A stretch of DNA of 64,000 nt from Bacillaceae bacterium SAS-127 (GCA_002261155.1 NKXN01000043.1:51995-115994), one strand, 5' to 3'; shown: positions 1 through 9,387, numbered from the stretch's first letter. A program made the numbers and translations. The notes: generated by a model from the sequence alone, not told the origin.

Positions 1-2
1 AG

Positions 3-521
3 CAATTGTATGAAATGATGGCATTTCTCGCTGAAGCATTAACTTATGAGGTGTCAAACTCATTGCGTAATAGATTAAATAAACAATTAGAGCATATACA
101 AAGTTTGACGGACATGGAGGCGGACCACTTATTGTCGTTAGATATGATCATGTGTCGATTTCCTGTCAATGAATTGCTTTTGGAAACAAGTGAATATGTG
201 CGAAGCGAGTTAAGCTCGAAAGTTTTTGCTATTAAGAAAGGCAAGACATGCAAGGGGATTGATTGGATTGGTAAGAGTTTAAAAGGGAAAGATTTAAGAA
301 CGACGGATTTACGAGGAGCTTACTTAATTGCTGCTGATTTACGAAACGCCGATCTCCGAGGTGTTGATTTTATTGGAGCGGATTTGCGCGACGCTAATTT
401 ACGAGGGGCCAATCTGTCTACCGGTATGTTTTTAACGCAAATGCAAATTAATTCAGCTAAAGGTAACGATCAAACGATATTACCTCCTTATTTACAGCGA
501 CCATCTCATTGGACGAACTAA
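3..521 (+). CDS. Pentapeptide-repeat protein, 5'-truncated by window edge
   Basis: The reading frame is open to the left edge of the window, so the true start lies outside; the TTG at 6 is probably an internal Leu codon. The visible 170 or so residues hold an alpha-helical first half and then, from about residue 95, consecutive five-residue steps of the A(D/N)LR type (for example ADLRNADLRG and ADLRDANLRGANL), which is the signature of the right-handed quadrilateral beta-helix of pentapeptide-repeat proteins. The role of such proteins in Bacillaceae is mostly unknown. No partner gene is visible; a dispersed repeat follows the stop codon. The family call is firm, the function is not known. Confidence 0.8.
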   Translation, partial: QLYEMMAFLAEALTYEVSNSLRNRLNKQLEHIQSLTDMEADHLLSLDMIMCRFPVNELLLETSEYVRSELSSKVFAIKKGKTCKGIDWIGKSLKGKDLRTTDLRGAYLIAADLRNADLRGVDFIGADLRDANLRGANLSTGMFLTQMQINSAKGNDQTILPPYLQRPSHWTN

Positions 522-523
522 TT

Positions 524-662
524 GAGAGCCTTCCGCTTTTGTTTGTTGTCCAGCTCCGTCTCCTAGACACTCGAGCCAAATAACCTGCCGCTTACAAGAC
601 TGTCGTCTTTCCAGCACTAGAACATTTGCTTGTCGTGTCTAAACAGTCGGCTCCGCTTTTCG
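524..662. repeat. Dispersed intergenic repeat, copy A
   Basis: About 135 bp that recur almost unchanged, in the same orientation, at roughly 63723-63858. Shared blocks include CTCCTAGACACTCGAG, CTTACAAGACTGTCGTCTTT, ACATTTGCTTGTCGTGTCT and CAGTCGGCTCCGCTTTTC. It codes for nothing visible and sits between genes. Short CCTTCCGCTTTT blocks like its left edge also occur at 7739-7750 (inverted) and 24229-24240. Confidence 0.85.
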
Positions 663-737
663 TTCATATGTAGCGGCGTAGGAAGGTGGTATGGTACACT
701 TGATAGAGATTTTACGAGAAAAAGGGTGTAAGCCGTT

Positions 738-3542
738 ATGACATATCCACGTTTTGTCGTTACTGACTTAGAAACGACCGGTCATGCTGCGAAAAGCGGA
801 GATCGGATGATACAAGCTTCATTTGTGATAATAGAAAACAATCAAATTATTGACCAATATACGACGTTTATTAATCCCGAACGTTCTATTCCAGTATTTA
901 TTGAGGAATTAACGGGAATTGATGATGAGATGGTGAAGGACGCACCTTTTTTTCATGAAGTGGCACCGGAAATTTTGCCGTTGTTAGATGAGGCTGTATT
1001 TGTTGCCCATAATGTTCAATTCGATCTTCAGTTTTTACAAGCTGAATTAGAAGAAGCAGGGTACTTGCCTTTTTCGGGGCTAGCGATCGATACAGTCGAA
1101 CTGGCTCGTATTTTATTTCCTACATCGGATAGCTATAAGCTGTTTGATTTGACGACAAGTCTAGGATTTAACCACGATCGACCTCATCAAGCCGATAGCG
1201 ATGCGTATGTGACCGCACAGCTATTATTAAAGATGATTGATAAATTAAAAACGATGCCGCTCGTGACGTTAGAAAGTTTAGCGAAAGTAGCGACAAATTT
1301 AAAAAGCGACATTTACTTTTTAATCCAGTCAGTCATTGAAGAGAAGCAGCATCGTATCGAACAGCTCCCTGAACAAATCGAGGTATATCGCGGGCTTGGA
1401 TTGCGAAAAAAAGCGATTCAAAAAAGATGGATTGACAAAAATCAAGTATGTTATCCAACGAGCGATGAAGAAAAAATTCAGCTTTTAGCCCAGTTACCTC
1501 ATTTTGAACGAAGAGAAGGGCAAATGAGCATGATGGATCGAGTGTATCAGTCGATGGAGCAATCGATTCACCTAGCGATTGAAGCAGGAACGGGGACAGG
1601 AAAGTCACTCGGTTATTTACTTCCAGCAGTATATCGAAGTAAACAGCTAGGCGAACCAGTGATTGTCAGTACACATACGATCGTTTTACAACAGCAGCTC
1701 TTAAATAAAGAAGTTAAGCAATTGCAAATGATGCTACCGTTTCCTTTGGCTGTTACCGTGTTAAAGGGGAGAAACCATTATTTAGATTTGTTTAAGTTTT
1801 TTCAAAGTTTAAGAGGGACAACCGATAATTATGATTTTGCATTAGCGAAAATGCAAATATTGACGTGGCTGTTAGAGACGGAAACCGGTGATGTCGATGA
1901 ATTAAATTTATCATCTGGAGGCTCATTGTTTTGGAATTACGTCAAGCAAGATGGCGACTATATGAATAAAGGCCGAAAAGCGTGGCTCAATAAAGATTTT
2001 TATTTGTTTGCAAAAAAGCAAGCGAAAGAAGCCGATCTTGTCATTACGAACCATTCCTTGCTTGTAGCCGATTTAATAGCTCAATCACCTTTACTACCGT
2101 CTTATACACATGTGATCATTGATGAGGCCCATCATTTTGAAAATGCCGCAAGAGATCGAATGGGGGTTTCGATTGATTTATCGAACTTCAAATATTTAGT
2201 CTCAAAGTTAGCATGTGACCAACCAGATGGTTTATTTCTGCAATGCGAACAGCTATATGATAAATTTGTCGAAAATCGACAAGGTCATTCGCGAGAAAAT
2301 ATTCATCGTACCTTCAGTGAGCTACTGTTAGAGGGGGATGAATGGTTTAAGGTGCTTCATACGTTCTTTGATCAACATACGAAAAAGTGGTCGGGAAACA
2401 GTCACCGTAGACAGCTGCGGCTTACAGAAAAAGTTCGAGAGTTCAAGCTTTGGCAAGCGATCGAATACGGAGCGGAACGACTTTATGAGCTGATGATGAC
2501 GCTTCATCAACTACTGCAACAACGATTGACGGACATGACGTCTTATCGAGAACAAATGGCTGCTAAGGACCAGTTGAAGCTAGATAATTTACAAGCGTTA
2601 ATGACTCAATGGGAACAGTTTTTAGACAGCCTTGACCGGATCATTTTTCGTCCGGAAGCGGATGAAGTGATTTGGATGGAAGGAGATAGTCGTTCCTTTG
2701 CCAATACGTTTGTTATCAAGTCTCACCCTGTTTCAAGCGGCGAGCTAATCAAAGACAAGCTATTAGATCAAAAGCAGGTCGTCTTTACTTCAGCCACATT
2801 AACCGTTAATCGTTCGTTTCGTTTTTTTGCGGAAGAAGTCGGCTTAGCGACACAAGCTTATGAAGAAGTGATGCTCCCATCTCCGTTTGATTATGAACAG
2901 AATTGCCGGATGATCATCCCAAATGATGTGCCTGAAATTACTGACGTGAAGGCGGATGAATATATTGAGGCGCTAGCAAATCATTTAATGGCGGTAGCTG
3001 AGGCAGCGAAAGGACGCATGCTCGTTTTGTTTACATCGTATGACATGATGAGGAAAACGCATGACTTAATGAAAGATAGCGGTTTGTTAGATGATTATGT
3101 ATTACTAGCGCAAGGTATTACGAACGGAAGTCGGGCGCGACTAACGAGGAATTTCCAAAAATTCGATAAAGCGATTTTGTTTGGGACGAATAGTTTTTGG
3201 GAAGGTATTGATATCCCCGGTGAGGATCTTTCCTGCTTAGTGATTGTTCGTTTGCCGTTTTCCCCACCGGATGAGCCATTTACTCAGGCGAAAAATGAGC
3301 AGTATGCGAAAACAGGCAAAAATGCCTTTTCTGCTTATTCTCTCCCACAAGCAGTGTTGCGTTTCAAGCAAGGTTTTGGTCGCTTAATTCGAAGCAATCG
3401 AGACAGGGGAATTGTTCTCGTTTTTGATCGTCGTATTCAAACGAGTGTATATGGCAAAACTTTTTTAACGTCGATTCCAAAAGTGACCGTCGAGGAAGCG
3501 TCGCTTAGCGAGACCGTTTCACTTATCGAAAACTGGCTGTAA
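738..3542 (+). CDS. dinG: DinG-family helicase with N-terminal 3'-5' exonuclease domain
   Basis: 934 aa, the size of B. subtilis DinG (YpvA). An N-terminal DnaQ-like DEDD exonuclease domain (about residues 1-165) opens with VVTDLETTG and has the HNVQFDLQFL motif. An XPD-like superfamily 2 helicase follows, with P-loop GTGTGKS near 285, DEAH box IIDEAHHFE near 461, and C-terminal motifs including FWEGIDIPG and QGFGRLIRS. The stretch between motif Ia and the DEAH box has no cysteines, so the Fe-S cluster of E. coli DinG is absent, as in the Firmicutes subgroup, where family members act mainly as nucleases. The ATG lies 8 nt after AGGGTG. It heads the ypmA-tseB-aspB-asnS region as in B. subtilis. 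Confidence 0.95.
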   Translation: MTYPRFVVTDLETTGHAAKSGDRMIQASFVIIENNQIIDQYTTFINPERSIPVFIEELTGIDDEMVKDAPFFHEVAPEILPLLDEAVFVAHNVQFDLQFLQAELEEAGYLPFSGLAIDTVELARILFPTSDSYKLFDLTTSLGFNHDRPHQADSDAYVTAQLLLKMIDKLKTMPLVTLESLAKVATNLKSDIYFLIQSVIEEKQHRIEQLPEQIEVYRGLGLRKKAIQKRWIDKNQVCYPTSDEEKIQLLAQLPHFERREGQMSMMDRVYQSMEQSIHLAIEAGTGTGKSLGYLLPAVYRSKQLGEPVIVSTHTIVLQQQLLNKEVKQLQMMLPFPLAVTVLKGRNHYLDLFKFFQSLRGTTDNYDFALAKMQILTWLLETETGDVDELNLSSGGSLFWNYVKQDGDYMNKGRKAWLNKDFYLFAKKQAKEADLVITNHSLLVADLIAQSPLLPSYTHVIIDEAHHFENAARDRMGVSIDLSNFKYLVSKLACDQPDGLFLQCEQLYDKFVENRQGHSRENIHRTFSELLLEGDEWFKVLHTFFDQHTKKWSGNSHRRQLRLTEKVREFKLWQAIEYGAERLYELMMTLHQLLQQRLTDMTSYREQMAAKDQLKLDNLQALMTQWEQFLDSLDRIIFRPEADEVIWMEGDSRSFANTFVIKSHPVSSGELIKDKLLDQKQVVFTSATLTVNRSFRFFAEEVGLATQAYEEVMLPSPFDYEQNCRMIIPNDVPEITDVKADEYIEALANHLMAVAEAAKGRMLVLFTSYDMMRKTHDLMKDSGLLDDYVLLAQGITNGSRARLTRNFQKFDKAILFGTNSFWEGIDIPGEDLSCLVIVRLPFSPPDEPFTQAKNEQYAKTGKNAFSAYSLPQAVLRFKQGFGRLIRSNRDRGIVLVFDRRIQTSVYGKTFLTSIPKVTVEEASLSETVSLIENWL

Positions 3543-3601
3543 TGGTGGGTTAATTTTACGGCGAATAACATACGCTAACGGTAAAGAAAGGGGAAGCCGA
3601 T

Positions 3602-4360
3602 ATGAGAATGTTATTCGCCATTTGTTTGTCGATCTGTACCTTGCTAAATAGCTCTTATGTGGCAGCGGAAACGATTGACTTGAACTTGAAAGAGAATGAA
3701 TTAGCCATTACTTTTTTGCCGTTATCTGATGGGGAGGCTGCTTTTTTGCACACAGCAGATGGTCAACATTATTTAATTAATACAGGCACGAAAGAGAGCC
3801 GTTCGCAAATTTTTTCTTATATGAAGAAGTTTGCGATTAACGAGCTGTCAGGATTGGTGATCACAGAAACGCAAGAAGAATTGGCTCCGTTTATTGCTCG
3901 TTTAAAAAAGGATTATCAATTGGCTCGCATATATGGAATTGACATGCAAGTTGGTGAGGTGAAACAGCTTCAACCAGGGTTGGAACTAGAGATTCTATAT
4001 AATGGTATCAAGCAGAAAGAAGGCATTGATTTTTCGATCAAGCATTTTGATTCTCGGTTTTTATGGTTGTCCTCGGCATCGACACGAGCAGAGAAGCGTT
4101 TGTTAAAGGAAGAGCTGAAAGATATTAATATCGTCAAGACTCCGAATTTTGCACAAAACGATAGTATGTCTTATAGTTTATTAACACATATTGATCCACA
4201 AACGGCGATTATTTTTACAAAAAAAGAGAGCCTTCCGGGAGGAGAATTGATGGAAATGCTTCATCAAATGTGGATTGATGTCTATTATACAAAGCAGCAT
4301 GGGTTAATTATGATTAAATGTAACAAAATTGGCTATGAAGTTTTAACGATTCGTAATTGA
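3602..4360 (+). CDS. Exported protein with degenerate metallo-beta-lactamase (ComEC C-domain-like) fold
   Basis: 252 aa with a signal peptide (hydrophobic core to about residue 20, likely cleavage after VAA). The mature part resembles the ComEC/Rec2-type metallo-beta-lactamase domain: the opening ITFLPLSDGEAAFLHTADGQ and YLINTGT match the FLDVGQGDA and ILIDTG strands. Where active enzymes carry HxHxDH this protein has ITETQEELAPF, so the zinc ligands are missing and it is probably not a hydrolase. It lies between dinG and ypmA, where B. subtilis (from memory) has no such gene, and is preceded by AAAGAAAGGGGAAG as ribosome binding site. The fold assignment is inferred from pattern; function unknown. 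Confidence 0.55.
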   Translation: MRMLFAICLSICTLLNSSYVAAETIDLNLKENELAITFLPLSDGEAAFLHTADGQHYLINTGTKESRSQIFSYMKKFAINELSGLVITETQEELAPFIARLKKDYQLARIYGIDMQVGEVKQLQPGLELEILYNGIKQKEGIDFSIKHFDSRFLWLSSASTRAEKRLLKEELKDINIVKTPNFAQNDSMSYSLLTHIDPQTAIIFTKKESLPGGELMEMLHQMWIDVYYTKQHGLIMIKCNKIGYEVLTIRN

Positions 4361-4442
4361 AAGAATTCGCATTTTTCAACAAATTAATTGATGCGAACAA
4401 ACGATTTCTTGGTATAATAAATGAGGACAGGAGGCGTAATAT

Positions 4443-4613
4443 ATGGAAAGTAAAATTGAAGTATTATCCACCGTTACGGTTGACAATCATGCCGATTTGT
4501 ACAAAATCGTCGATGCGCTAAACCGCACGTTAAAACGGGAAGATTTAATGTTTGGGCTGGCATTAGATCAAGAAGACCAAAATAAAGCTGTTTTTACGAT
4601 CTATCGTACATAG
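4443..4613 (+). CDS. ypmA: YpmA-family small conserved protein
   Basis: 56 aa starting MESKIEVLSTVTVDNHADLY and ending FTIYRT. It matches YpmA (DUF4264) in length and position, between dinG and tseB. RBS AGGAGGCG lies 5-6 nt before the ATG, and a TATAAT-like box (4411-4416) is close upstream, so it probably starts a ypmA-tseB-aspB transcript. It is soluble, with no export signal. Function is not known. The tseB ATG follows 10 nt after its stop codon. Confidence 0.85.
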   Translation: MESKIEVLSTVTVDNHADLYKIVDALNRTLKREDLMFGLALDQEDQNKAVFTIYRT

Positions 4614-4623
4614 AGGGTAGAAG

Positions 4624-5109
4624 ATGAAGAATAAATGGATATGGCTAACAGTTATAGCAGTTTCGCTCCTGCTCATTTGTACGGCATGTTTAAATGTGTA
4701 TAATCATGCGCAAAAACCGCATAAAAAGGCGAAAGAGTATGCGATCTCGGTTGCCAAACAAGAAAGTGCCATGACCTCTGTTACAGATTTTAATATATAT
4801 AATAGCGAAGAGACTTATTATGCGGTTATAGGCCAGACAGATAAGAAAAAGAAGCTGGCTGTCTTTGTCCCAAAAGAAAAAAAGAAACAGCCAATTACAA
4901 AGGATATTACGAAGGGGATTTCAAAGGAAGAGGCCGTTAAAAAGCTTCAAAACGATGAATCTATCGAGAAGTTATTGGCCGCCCGTCTTGGAATTGAAAA
5001 GTCCGATCCAGTATGGGAACTCGTCTTTTTAGATAAAAATGATCAGGTCAATTACTATTATCTTCAAGTGAACAGCGGAGAATGGTCGAAGAAAATTAAG
5101 AACATTTAA
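4624..5109 (+). CDS. tseB: TseB (YpmB), PepSY-domain cell-wall elongation regulator
   Basis: 161 aa, the length of B. subtilis YpmB/TseB. One N-terminal membrane anchor (WIWLTVIAVSLLLICTACL) and an extracellular part of tandem PepSY-like modules: a first with AKEYAISVAKQES and a second beginning KGISKEEAVKKLQ. In B. subtilis TseB is a membrane protein that supports the elongasome transpeptidase PBP2A and affects carbapenem sensitivity; the same role is inferred here from length, topology and position. A Cys in the anchor (TAC) could suggest a lipobox but the context is not a classic one. It lies directly between ypmA and aspB. Confidence 0.88.
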   Translation: MKNKWIWLTVIAVSLLLICTACLNVYNHAQKPHKKAKEYAISVAKQESAMTSVTDFNIYNSEETYYAVIGQTDKKKKLAVFVPKEKKKQPITKDITKGISKEEAVKKLQNDESIEKLLAARLGIEKSDPVWELVFLDKNDQVNYYYLQVNSGEWSKKIKNI

Positions 5110-5126
5110 GAGTGGAGGAATTATAG

Positions 5127-6314
5127 ATGGATATCCAATTAGCGCAAAGAGTGAAGGCATTAACTCCTTCAACAACGTTAGCAATTACAGCGAAAGCGAA
5201 AGAAATGAAAGCACAAGGCATTGATGTCATTGGTCTTGGTGCTGGAGAGCCTGACTTTAATACGCCAGAGCATATTATTGAGGCGGCTTACGAGTCGATG
5301 AAAAAAGGGCAGACGAAATATACGCCAGCTGGTGGACTACCTGAATTAAAAGATGCGATTATTGCTAAGTTTGAAAAGGATCAAGGCATTACATATAAAC
5401 GAAGTGAAGTTATCGTTACAATCGGAGCAAAGCATGCTCTATATACATTATTCCAAGTGATTTTAGACAAAGATGATGAAGTGATCATCCCAACTCCTTA
5501 CTGGGTCAGCTATCCAGAGCAAGTGAAGCTAGCGGATGGAAAGCCGGTTTATATCGAAGGTAAGGAAGAGAATGAATTCAAAATTTCTGCAGAGCAGCTT
5601 GAAGCAGCGATTACAGAGAAAACAAAAGCGGTGATCATTAACTCACCAAGTAATCCAACAGGTATGCTTTATACAGCAGAAGAGTTACAAGCATTAGGAG
5701 AAGTCGCTCTTCGTAAAAACATCTGGATCATTTCTGATGAAATTTATGAAAAGCTTGTATACGGTGACCATCAACACGTATCGATTGCTGAGCTTTCCCC
5801 TGAGTTGAAAGAGCAAACAATTATCATTAACGGTGTATCTAAATCTCATTCTATGACAGGATGGCGTATAGGTTATGCGGCAGGAAATGAGCAAGTGATT
5901 AAAGCAATGACGGACTTAGCGAGTCATTCTACTTCTAACCCAACAGCTCCTTCTCAATACGGCTCGATTGCGGCGTATGAAGGAACACAACAGCCGGTAG
6001 AAGTAATGAAAGAAGCGTTTGAAAAGCGTTTAAATGTGATTCACGCGAAATTAAATGAAATTCCAGGTTTCTCTTGCTTGAAACCACAAGGTGCGTTCTA
6101 CTTATTCCCGAACGTGAAAGAAGCAGCGAAATTAACAGGTTTTGCAGATGTTGATGCATTTGTAAAAGCTTTACTTGAAGAAGCGAAAGTAGCAGTAATT
6201 CCAGGAAGTGGCTTTGGTTCTCCTGATAACATTCGTCTTTCTTATGCAACTTCTTTAGAAGCACTTGAAGCAGCGGTTGAGCGCATGGCTACTTATGTAA
6301 AGGAACATATGTAA
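5127..6314 (+). CDS. aspB: Aspartate aminotransferase (class I PLP-dependent)
   Basis: 395 aa. Class I/II aminotransferase that interconverts aspartate and 2-oxoglutarate with oxaloacetate and glutamate. Visible landmarks are GLGAGEPDFNTP, the substrate-binding SPSNPTG, the PLP phosphate/lysine motif SKSHSMTGWRIGY with Schiff-base Lys near residue 239, and the C-terminal RLSYATS arginine. RBS GGAGG lies 10 nt before ATG. It sits 17 nt after tseB and shares the dinG-tseB-aspB-asnS synteny. A strong terminator follows, so asnS has its own promoter. Confidence 0.96.
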   Translation: MDIQLAQRVKALTPSTTLAITAKAKEMKAQGIDVIGLGAGEPDFNTPEHIIEAAYESMKKGQTKYTPAGGLPELKDAIIAKFEKDQGITYKRSEVIVTIGAKHALYTLFQVILDKDDEVIIPTPYWVSYPEQVKLADGKPVYIEGKEENEFKISAEQLEAAITEKTKAVIINSPSNPTGMLYTAEELQALGEVALRKNIWIISDEIYEKLVYGDHQHVSIAELSPELKEQTIIINGVSKSHSMTGWRIGYAAGNEQVIKAMTDLASHSTSNPTAPSQYGSIAAYEGTQQPVEVMKEAFEKRLNVIHAKLNEIPGFSCLKPQGAFYLFPNVKEAAKLTGFADVDAFVKALLEEAKVAVIPGSGFGSPDNIRLSYATSLEALEAAVERMATYVKEHM

Positions 6315-6332
6315 ACGAAATATACGCTGTTA

Positions 6333-6364
6333 ACACCTTGACGCTTGTCAAGGTGTTTTCCTTT
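6333..6364 (+). terminator. Rho-independent terminator of aspB
   Basis: Perfect 10-bp stem ACACCTTGAC / GTCAAGGTGT with a 4-nt loop, followed by TTTTCCTTT. Confidence 0.9.
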
Positions 6365-6365
6365 C

Positions 6366-6395
6366 TTGCACTTATTTACAAAAGACAGGTATAAT
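6366..6395 (+). promoter_or_regulatory. Sigma-A promoter of asnS
   Basis: TTGCAC (-35) and TATAAT (-10) separated by 18 nt, just after the aspB terminator. The leader to the asnS start is only about 40 nt, too short for a T-box. Confidence 0.75.
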
Positions 6396-6439
6396 ATTAG
6401 ACGACTAGTAGAGGAAAGTTTTTGGAGGGAAGATCTCAT

Positions 6440-7732
6440 ATGAAAATAACAATTGCAGAAGTGGGCAAATTTGTTGGTCAAGAAGTTACGATTGGTACTT
6501 GGCTAGCGAATAAACGTTCAAGTGGAAAAATTGCTTTTTTACAGCTTCGTGATGGAACGGGCTTTATTCAAGGGGTAGTGGTGAAAAGTGAAGTAGGGGA
6601 AGAGCTATTTCAACAAGCGAAATCATTAACGCAAGAATCTTCGCTATATGTAACGGGTATTGTGCAAGAGGATAGCCGTTCACCTTTTGGATATGAGTTA
6701 ACAGTAACTGGACTTCAAGTGATTTCAGAAGCAGTCGACTATCCAATTACGCCGAAAGAGCATGGTACAGAGTTTCTAATGGACCATCGTCATTTATGGT
6801 TACGTTCTCGCCGTCAACATGCAGTCATGAAAATTCGTAATGAAATTATTCGCGCGACGTATGAATTTTTTAATGAGAATGGATTTACGAAAGTGGACCC
6901 TCCGATTTTAACGGGAAGTGCGCCAGAAGGAACGTCAGAGCTGTTCCATACGCGCTATTTTGATGAGGATGCTTACTTATCTCAAAGTGGTCAATTGTAT
7001 ATGGAAGCAGCAGCAATGGCTCTTGGAAAGGTATTTTCTTTCGGCCCTACATTTCGTGCAGAGAAGTCGAAAACGCGTCGTCATTTAATTGAGTTTTGGA
7101 TGATTGAACCAGAGATGGCGTTTTGTGAATTTGAAGAGAACTTACAAGTGCAAGAGCAATATGTTTCTCACGTTGTGCAATCTGTCTTGAAAAATTGCCG
7201 ACTAGAATTAGATCGTCTCGGACGCGATACATCGAAGCTTGAAAAGATCCAAGCACCATTCCCACGTATTACGTACGATGAAGCGATTCAATTCCTTCAT
7301 GAAAAAGGTTTTACTGACATTCAGTGGGGAGATGACTTTGGTGCTCCTCATGAAACAGCGATTGCCGAAAGCTATGATAAACCAGTTTTCATTACGCACT
7401 ATCCAACGACATTAAAACCATTTTATATGCAGCCAGCGAAGGATCGCGAAGAAGTGGTGTTATGCGCTGACTTAATTGCGCCAGAAGGCTATGGTGAAAT
7501 CATCGGTGGTTCTGAGCGTATTCATGATCTTAACCTGTTAAGTGAAAGAATTAAAGAACATCAATTAGATCCGGAAGCATATAAATGGTACGCTGAACTT
7601 CGCCAATACGGTTCCGTTCCTCACTCAGGATTTGGACTTGGTCTAGAGCGTACCGTAGCGTGGATTAGCGGAGTCGAACACGTCCGTGAAACAATCCCAT
7701 TCCCACGTCTACTAAACAGACTATACCCGTAA
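6440..7732 (+). CDS. asnS: Asparaginyl-tRNA synthetase
   Basis: 430 aa from the ATG at 6440, which has GGAGGGA 10 nt upstream; the in-frame TTG at 6422 overlaps that RBS and is rejected. Class IIb synthetase charging tRNA-Asn: N-terminal OB anticodon-binding domain (about 1-110; [24 protein letters not shown]), then the class II catalytic core with motif 2 [20 protein letters not shown] and motif 3 [13 protein letters not shown]. Length equals the B. subtilis enzyme. It lies between aspB and dnaD as expected, transcribed from its own promoter. Confidence 0.97.
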   Translation: MKITIAEVGKFVGQEVTIGTWLANKRSSGKIAFLQLRDGTGFIQGVVVKSEVGEELFQQAKSLTQESSLYVTGIVQEDSRSPFGYELTVTGLQVISEAVDYPITPKEHGTEFLMDHRHLWLRSRRQHAVMKIRNEIIRATYEFFNENGFTKVDPPILTGSAPEGTSELFHTRYFDEDAYLSQSGQLYMEAAAMALGKVFSFGPTFRAEKSKTRRHLIEFWMIEPEMAFCEFEENLQVQEQYVSHVVQSVLKNCRLELDRLGRDTSKLEKIQAPFPRITYDEAIQFLHEKGFTDIQWGDDFGAPHETAIAESYDKPVFITHYPTTLKPFYMQPAKDREEVVLCADLIAPEGYGEIIGGSERIHDLNLLSERIKEHQLDPEAYKWYAELRQYGSVPHSGFGLGLERTVAWISGVEHVRETIPFPRLLNRLYP

Positions 7733-7737
7733 ATGAA

Positions 7738-7926
7738 GAAAAGCGGAAGGCGCTTGATCATCGGTGACAAGCAAAAGACGAGCTGGCTGAAAGGTTGTTT
7801 TTTAACCTTTTGGACAGATTGGCTTTTGACCTCGAGCCGATAGTGCCTGGAGCTGGACAATAAAGAAAAGCGGAAGGCGCTGATCAGCGACGTATGGACT
7901 GGAGCGATCCGCACGAGATAAAAGAA
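7738..7926. repeat. Dispersed intergenic repeat, inverted mosaic copy C
   Basis: Two AAAAGCGGAAGGCGC blocks (near 7739 and 7863) flank a 100-bp unit. The right half (about 7868-7924; AGCGACGTATGGACTGGAGC and ATCCGCACGAGATAAA) is the reverse complement of the segments at 63680-63728 and 63948-64000. The middle (CTCGAGCC and CTGGAGCTGGACAA) is the reverse complement of the TTGTCCAGCTCCAGG block at 63865. It lies downstream of asnS. Confidence 0.8.
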
Positions 7927-7929
7927 ACA

Positions 7930-7962
7930 AATACCGCGCTTAATGAGCGCGGTATTTCTTCG
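7930..7962 (+). terminator. Terminator downstream of asnS/repeat
   Basis: 11-bp perfect stem AATACCGCGCT / AGCGCGGTATT, 5-nt loop, then TTCTTCGTT. It separates asnS from dnaD. Confidence 0.8.
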
Positions 7963-8026
7963 TTCTGAAATGTCAATTCTCATTTTTATGTGAGGGTCGT
8001 GATATACTAACTACGAGGTGTACACA

Positions 8027-8716
8027 ATGGAACAAAAAGAATTAGTTATGCAATGGATGGACGAGGGAATGATTAGCGTTCCTCAAGTGCTATTCATGCA
8101 CTATCGTCAATTACATGTATCTGAAGTCGAATTGGTATTGTTATTACAAATTTTTTCCTTCAAACAAAAAGGTCACCACTTTCCTACATTTGAGGAGTTA
8201 GCCAGTCAGATGACGATTTCTGCAAGTGACTGTGCCGTCCTTGTTAAAAAATTAATGCAAAAGCAATTAATTACGATTGAGCAGGGAGATTCCACAGGGT
8301 ATGAAAGCTACTCTTTAAAGCCACTATGGAAAAAATTAGCCGAATATATGTTGCAACAGTCCAGACAATCAGCTTTGCAGCAAGCAATGAGCGAGGAGCA
8401 AGATTTATATTCAGTGTTTGAGCAGGAATTTGGTCGACCGCTTTCTCCACTTGAGTGTGAAACGTTGGCGATTTGGATTGATCAGGATCACCATGACCCG
8501 GTTATTATTAAAGCAGCACTGAGAGAAGCGGTTATTTCTGGAAAGATGAACTTCCGCTATATTGATCGAATTCTTTTTGAATGGAAAAAGCAAGGAATTG
8601 AGACACTTGAACAAGCGAGAGATTATGGTCAACGATTTCGTAAGCAACAATCTTCTCCTGAGCAAGTACAACGCTCAAAAAAAGCCGTTCATTTTTATAA
8701 CTGGCTGGAGCAATAG
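8027..8716 (+). CDS. dnaD: DnaD replication initiation protein
   Basis: 229 aa from ATG 8027; the GTG at 8018 is part of the RBS (CGAGGTG), so it is not the start. DnaD helps load the replicative helicase with DnaB and DnaI at oriC and at restart sites. The N-terminal winged-helix domain (about 1-100, SVPQVLFMHYRQL) and the C-terminal DnaB/DnaD DDBH2 domain with FEQEFGRPLSPLECETL and FRYIDRILFEWKKQGI are clear, and the C-terminus ends FYNWLEQ as in B. subtilis. A TATACT box lies at 8003-8008. It is followed 17 nt later by nth, a conserved pair. Confidence 0.96.
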   Translation: MEQKELVMQWMDEGMISVPQVLFMHYRQLHVSEVELVLLLQIFSFKQKGHHFPTFEELASQMTISASDCAVLVKKLMQKQLITIEQGDSTGYESYSLKPLWKKLAEYMLQQSRQSALQQAMSEEQDLYSVFEQEFGRPLSPLECETLAIWIDQDHHDPVIIKAALREAVISGKMNFRYIDRILFEWKKQGIETLEQARDYGQRFRKQQSSPEQVQRSKKAVHFYNWLEQ

Positions 8717-8733
8717 AAAGGAGGAGAAGTTCT

Positions 8734-9387
8734 TTGTTAAATAAACAACAAATTCGCTATTGTCTAGACGAAATGGCCAAGATGTTTCCTGATGCACATT
8801 GTGAACTGCGACACGACAATCCTTTTGAACTCGTCATCGCCGTTGCGTTATCTGCTCAATGTACAGACGCGTTAGTAAACAAAGTGACGAAGAATTTATT
8901 TCAAAAATATAAAACGCCAGAAGATTATTTAGCGGTTCCACTAGAAGAGCTACAACAAGATATTCGCTCGATCGGGCTATATCGTAACAAGGCGAAAAAT
9001 ATTCAAAAACTAAGTAAGATGCTGCTTGAAGATATGGATGGAGAAGTTCCGCAAACACAAAATGAGCTAGTGAAGCTACCAGGTGTCGGGAGAAAAACAG
9101 CTAATGTCGTTGCGTCTGTTGCTTTCGATGTACCAGCGATTGCAGTAGATACCCATGTCGAGCGAGTGAGTAAACGGTTAGGAATTTGTCGTTGGAAGGA
9201 TTCTGTTACAGAAGTAGAAGAAACATTGATGAAGAAAATCCCGAAAGAAGAATGGTCGGTCACTCATCATCGTCTCATTTTCTTTGGGCGTTATCATTGT
9301 AAGGCGCAATCCCCTAAATGTGAAGAATGTCCGTTATTAGACTTATGTCGTGAAGGTAAGAAGCGGATGAAGAGGAAGGCTAGCTAA
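8734..9387 (+). CDS. nth: Endonuclease III (DNA glycosylase/AP lyase)
   Basis: 217 aa from a TTG start preceded by AAAGGAGG. Base-excision repair glycosylase with AP-lyase activity against oxidised pyrimidines. Shows the helix-hairpin-helix LPGVGRKTANVV, the catalytic Lys just before it in the AQCTDALVNK half of the fold and the Asp in VDTHVERVSKRLG, and the C-terminal [4Fe-4S] ligands CKAQSPKCEECPLLDLC. The tail is Lys/Arg rich. Part of the dnaD-nth-ypoC transcription unit; the stop overlaps the ypoC ATG. Confidence 0.97.
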   Translation: MLNKQQIRYCLDEMAKMFPDAHCELRHDNPFELVIAVALSAQCTDALVNKVTKNLFQKYKTPEDYLAVPLEELQQDIRSIGLYRNKAKNIQKLSKMLLEDMDGEVPQTQNELVKLPGVGRKTANVVASVAFDVPAIAVDTHVERVSKRLGICRWKDSVTEVEETLMKKIPKEEWSVTHHRLIFFGRYHCKAQSPKCEECPLLDLCREGKKRMKRKAS

